From: Phytoseiulus persimilis
Lineage: Eukaryota > Arthropoda > Arachnida > Mesostigmata > Phytoseiidae
NCBI GenBank assembly: GCA_037576195.1
Contig: CM075102.1
Span: 47,922,745 to 47,986,744, forward strand
DNA length: 64,000 nucleotides
Direction: 5' to 3'
This document shows, one piece after another, positions 60,683 to 64,000 of this stretch; within the stretch, counting starts at the first letter, position 1, and every line of letters begins with the position of its first letter. Both the position numbers and the translations under genes were made by a program. The notes beneath the pieces were generated by a model. That model saw only the letters and a list, made by a program, of their open reading frames with translations, was not told where the DNA came from and made no database searches.

Positions 60683-63575
60683 GCTATCAGTGATGAGCGG
60701 AGAGTGAGCTTGGAGCGGAGACCGGTCGATCACGAGCCAGCACGCCCAACCGATCCGGCCGCGACGACCACTTAGTCCGAACCCCTGAGCTGCACGCAAT
60801 CGAAGGAAAATCCGTGAACGGCTGAGGTTCCTGAAATCATGTGCTCGGAATAGGAAGATCCAAAACGCCCCGGACCGGCGAATGTTGAAGGAGACGAAAT
60901 CGTTGCCGCTGAACCGGGTCGGCCTCGAAATACTCAACGGAGCTCCGCTGCTCGTATGGAAACCGCAGTGGTTCAACTGTCCGGGGATGGATTTCTCGAT
61001 ACTCTCGAACGCATCAAAATCCAATCAGCTCAACCGCTGAGTTGTGGATCGAAAAGTTTCGCGGTTCGAGTTCTGAACAGTCCAAAAATGTTTCCTCGCG
61101 TTTGCGATCGGTTCCAGGAGATTCAGAGATTCGTGTACGGGATGTCCTTCCGGTGCGAGCAGCACGATCCGAATATTCTCAGCCGATTTCCTGTGTGGAG
61201 GATCCGAGCCACTCTCATTCGGGAGACGCTTCGTTCATGGGGCTCCATCCCAACATTCTAATTTCATCTTTGAACTTTTTCTGCGCTTCGACGCGGCGTC
61301 GTGAAACTCTAGGCGACGCAATAAGTTCTCTCGGTGGCATATCCTGTTTCCTCACACGACAGCGTAGAAGTAACGGGATAGTCTCGTGCGCTCATGCCAA
61401 TCGCTTCCTGCTGAACTCTTCGGCTCGGCTCCGACCTCCTGAGGAAAACATTCGATTCGAGCGGTTCCATAATTTTTAGAAGCTGCTCGTTCTCCCCTGT
61501 TGATTTTTCAGCTTTGAACTTCGGTTTTCGCCACTCCGTCAGAATGAACCTACCTACATCAGGGCTGCCGGAGAGGAAATTTTCCGGGATTCGCGCACCC
61601 TTTCGAGAGAAACTCGTCGCAGGGCGGACGTGTTCAACTGTACATGCAGCGAGGTCGGGGATCAGCAGTGGAACGTAGTGCTCCCAACGTGCGAGAACGA
61701 CCGCCGGACACAATTTGTGCGAAAATGACAACTTTCCTCACCTCGGTCCGGTCGAAATCAAATACAAAAACAGCTCGAAAACTCCTGACAGTTTGACAGC
61801 GTCGGTTGACAACGGCAGCGGACAAGAATCGAGAACAGAAGAGGAGAGTGGGGACTGCTTCGCAAACCGCACGACGAGCTGAATTCGGAGAGAAAAACAT
61901 CGAGCCGGTACACTTGGAACGTAATGAGAGAGGACGACGGGGTGTCAACGCAGAACAGGCCCGGCACTTGAGTACGAAGTCACTCCCCGCGGGAGGGGAA
62001 CGGGCCCCACCGTGACAAGTTGTTCTTGCTCCCATTCATCCGCTCGCTGGGTAGATCTGTGCGAAGGAATACCGCTGCCTCGGTAGCTGAGAGAGGGCAG
62101 ATGAGGGAGGCATCGGAGGAGTTCTATTGCACAACACTCGGGGCTCACAAAGGTTCCGAACAAGTCGATGCTATCATTGTGACGCAAGTCACGCTAATGG
62201 AATGTTCTAGTTCATCATCAGCGTCGCGATCGACGCCGTTGAACAAAGAATTCTGCTCCAACGGCAATACTTCTGCAACATCGCGGCTCCCCTGAGGGCT
62301 TCGAGTTGATTTGGAATTGAGAAGTAGTCACGATGGCAGGAGCTGGGGATCTCGTGCTGACAACGCTCGTAGGGGGCTGGACGGAGGACCAGATTTCTCG
62401 ATCTGCGATTTGGAAGTCACTGACAGAGATGGATGCGCCCGTTCGTACGAAATCCACTTGCTATGCTTCCCAGGGCTACAATCGAGGTGTGCATATTTGG
62501 AGAACTCAGCGAGACTCCGAAGGCTCAGTGAAATCGGGAATTCTTGTAAGCCCGCCTGCAGTTCCAATCTGTTCTACATGCAAATGCATGCTCGCTTGTC
62601 TGAGTGTTTGCCAAGCAGGGAATCAACGTGGAGCTTGTCGTAAGAGTGATCCAGCCGACAGAATATGGTCGAGAAGGATTCATCGCGGCGAACTCCTTCC
62701 CATGAGCTGCACGACCTCTCAGATATATCAGAAGTAAACTGGACCTCTCTTTGCGCCTTTTATACCAACCGCAGCCCTAATGGCATGAAGCTCACCCCAA
62801 CCACAGGAGGTGCACGTGGGAAGCGTCATCTAAACTCGATATCTTGAGGCTCAATGGGACATTGCGTGTCGTCCTTTTCATGGATTCTGATCTTTCCGCG
62901 CGCGTCGTTCTCCTCTCTCGCATTGTTGCGGTTGTTGCGACACGCCCATCGATTGCACGAGATTGCACGCTCTTGATTGTTACGAAAATCAAGATAGAAA
63001 CGTTGAGGTTGGTATCGCATATTCAATTCCCAGGGGATAGTATAGAATGAGGACTACAGGCGAGTTCAAGAGAGCTTTCAAATGCAGATCCGTTGTTCTA
63101 AATGGGTGATGACACGGAAAGGAGGGAGCCTGCAAACAGATACACGGGTCCGCTTCAAGTTCTGATTCCCGGCCGGGTTCAAAGTAGAGCTCCCTCAAAC
63201 GGGGAGTCCTGATGGAGAGATTCTCTCGTTCGGGCAAGCGTGGGAGCCTGCTTCGGCTCAGACTCGAGCCCCGGACAGGAGGAAGTGTCGCCAACACGAT
63301 GATGTGCACCAGTGATTCTCCGGATCTTGAGGAAAGTTTGACTCGACTCGGAGGACGGCTGTCAGGAATACATCCGTAGGGAGAATTATTCGATGTTTTA
63401 CCACCACCAGCCGGCGCGGCTGGTCTGGCAGCGAGAGCTGGAACGAAGGTTGCTCAATCGCACACGGAAGGCCAATGAGCGAAGGAGGGACCACACCATT
63501 GCATCGTACTCGTTGTAATGAACGTTCTTACCAGATAACTCCCTGTTGCTGAGCGTGATCACATTGGCAGAGACG
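60683..63575. other. No recognisable gene
   Basis: Open frames reach about 145 codons (61042-61479 plus) without family resemblance. One frame around 61090-61260 (VCDRFQEIQRFVYGMSF) looks protein-like, but I cannot link it to an exon structure. Confidence 0.3.
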
Positions 63576-63577
63576 GG

Positions 63578-63609
<32 letters not shown>

Positions 63610-63611
63610 CA
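63576..63611 (+). repeat. (GGCA)9 microsatellite
   Basis: Nine perfect GGCA units in a row. A simple tetranucleotide repeat, probably length-variable. Confidence 0.95.
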
Positions 63612-64000
63612 ACAAACCAACCGACGTCCAGGACTGTAAGGAGTCCAAAAGAGAAAGATCAGAACATCGTCCCTGAGAAAACGGCAAGTAGGGACCAGAG
63701 AGATCCGCTGAATCCGTTCGCCTCAGGAGCTCTGTGCAATGTTATATGTGCGTGTATAAATAAATGCGAACACCGCACTCGGGGGTGAAGAAATACCCGT
63801 AACCATCAGGACAAGCGGAACTGGTTCGGGAACAATGGGAGCGAGCAGGTACCATCTCCGATATTGAGAGCGGAGTAACACTCTGTAGAGACTGGAGTCT
63901 TTGTGGGTTTCCATTTCTCCTGAACCGGTTCCGATTCAAAGGTCATCGAAAACGTGGGACTGGATGACGCAAGCGGGAACGTCCTAGTCTCTGAGTTGAA
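63612..64000. other. No gene seen at the right edge
   Basis: Nothing recognisable; a gene entering from the right cannot be excluded. Confidence 0.3.

Noticed and set aside
60347..61024. Minus-strand frame of about 225 codons
   Set aside because: It crosses the right border of the TTAA transposon, lacks family resemblance and is arginine/phenylalanine-rich as expected of a shadow frame.
1..64000. CRISPR arrays, operons, bacterial defence or toxin systems
   Set aside because: The window is intron-containing eukaryotic DNA; no regularly spaced direct repeats with unique spacers and no prokaryotic gene clusters were seen.

Overview
The window is nuclear DNA of an animal, most likely an arthropod and plausibly a mite. 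The evidence is intron-rich conserved genes with GT-AG introns that are mostly 60-180 nt, a single full-length inositol 1,4,5-trisphosphate (IP3) receptor, a GluCl-like Cys-loop channel, and LINE and hairpin transposon debris. The mite assignment is inference from gene style; no species-specific marker is visible. All homology statements come from recognising protein families by eye, and exon boundaries were placed by splice consensus plus reading phase.

Layout. (1) 347-2256, minus: bystin (ribosome biogenesis), seven exons, complete. (2) 2.7-3.1 kb: a satellite-like 45-bp repeat, and 3.5-3.7 kb: a block duplicated again at 10.7-10.9 kb. (3) 4.7-9.0 kb, plus: a partial, diverged copy of the 5' half of the IP3 receptor gene. 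Its middle exons are open, in phase and partly identical in length to the real gene, and they keep almost all residues that contact IP3; its outer exons look decayed. (4) 13.3-28.0 kb, plus: the complete IP3 receptor gene, 36 coding exons and about 2,843 residues up to the last exon I can place. (5) 30.2-31.4 kb, minus: a CRAL-TRIO lipid-transfer protein of the alpha-tocopherol-transfer-protein/clavesin type. (6) 36.4-47.3 kb: transposon territory with two broken LINE reverse transcriptases, a 594-bp foldback element and a second copy of the 45-bp satellite, and otherwise no recognisable gene. (7) 49.3-53.4 kb, plus: a seven-exon Cys-loop ligand-gated channel subunit with an abnormal pore helix. 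(8) 53.5-64 kb: no recognisable host gene, but a 1.2-kb TTAA-flanked inverted-repeat DNA transposon at 59.5-60.7 kb and a (GGCA)n microsatellite.

The most notable system is the IP3 receptor pair. A tandem duplication of the gene's 5' flank and about its first 13 exons seems to have produced an upstream copy that has the IP3-binding module but no channel. If expressed, it would be a soluble IP3-binding protein beside the true receptor. The unrelated neighbours (bystin, CRAL-TRIO, Cys-loop channel) show no sign of forming a pathway; this is ordinary eukaryotic gene neighbourhood.
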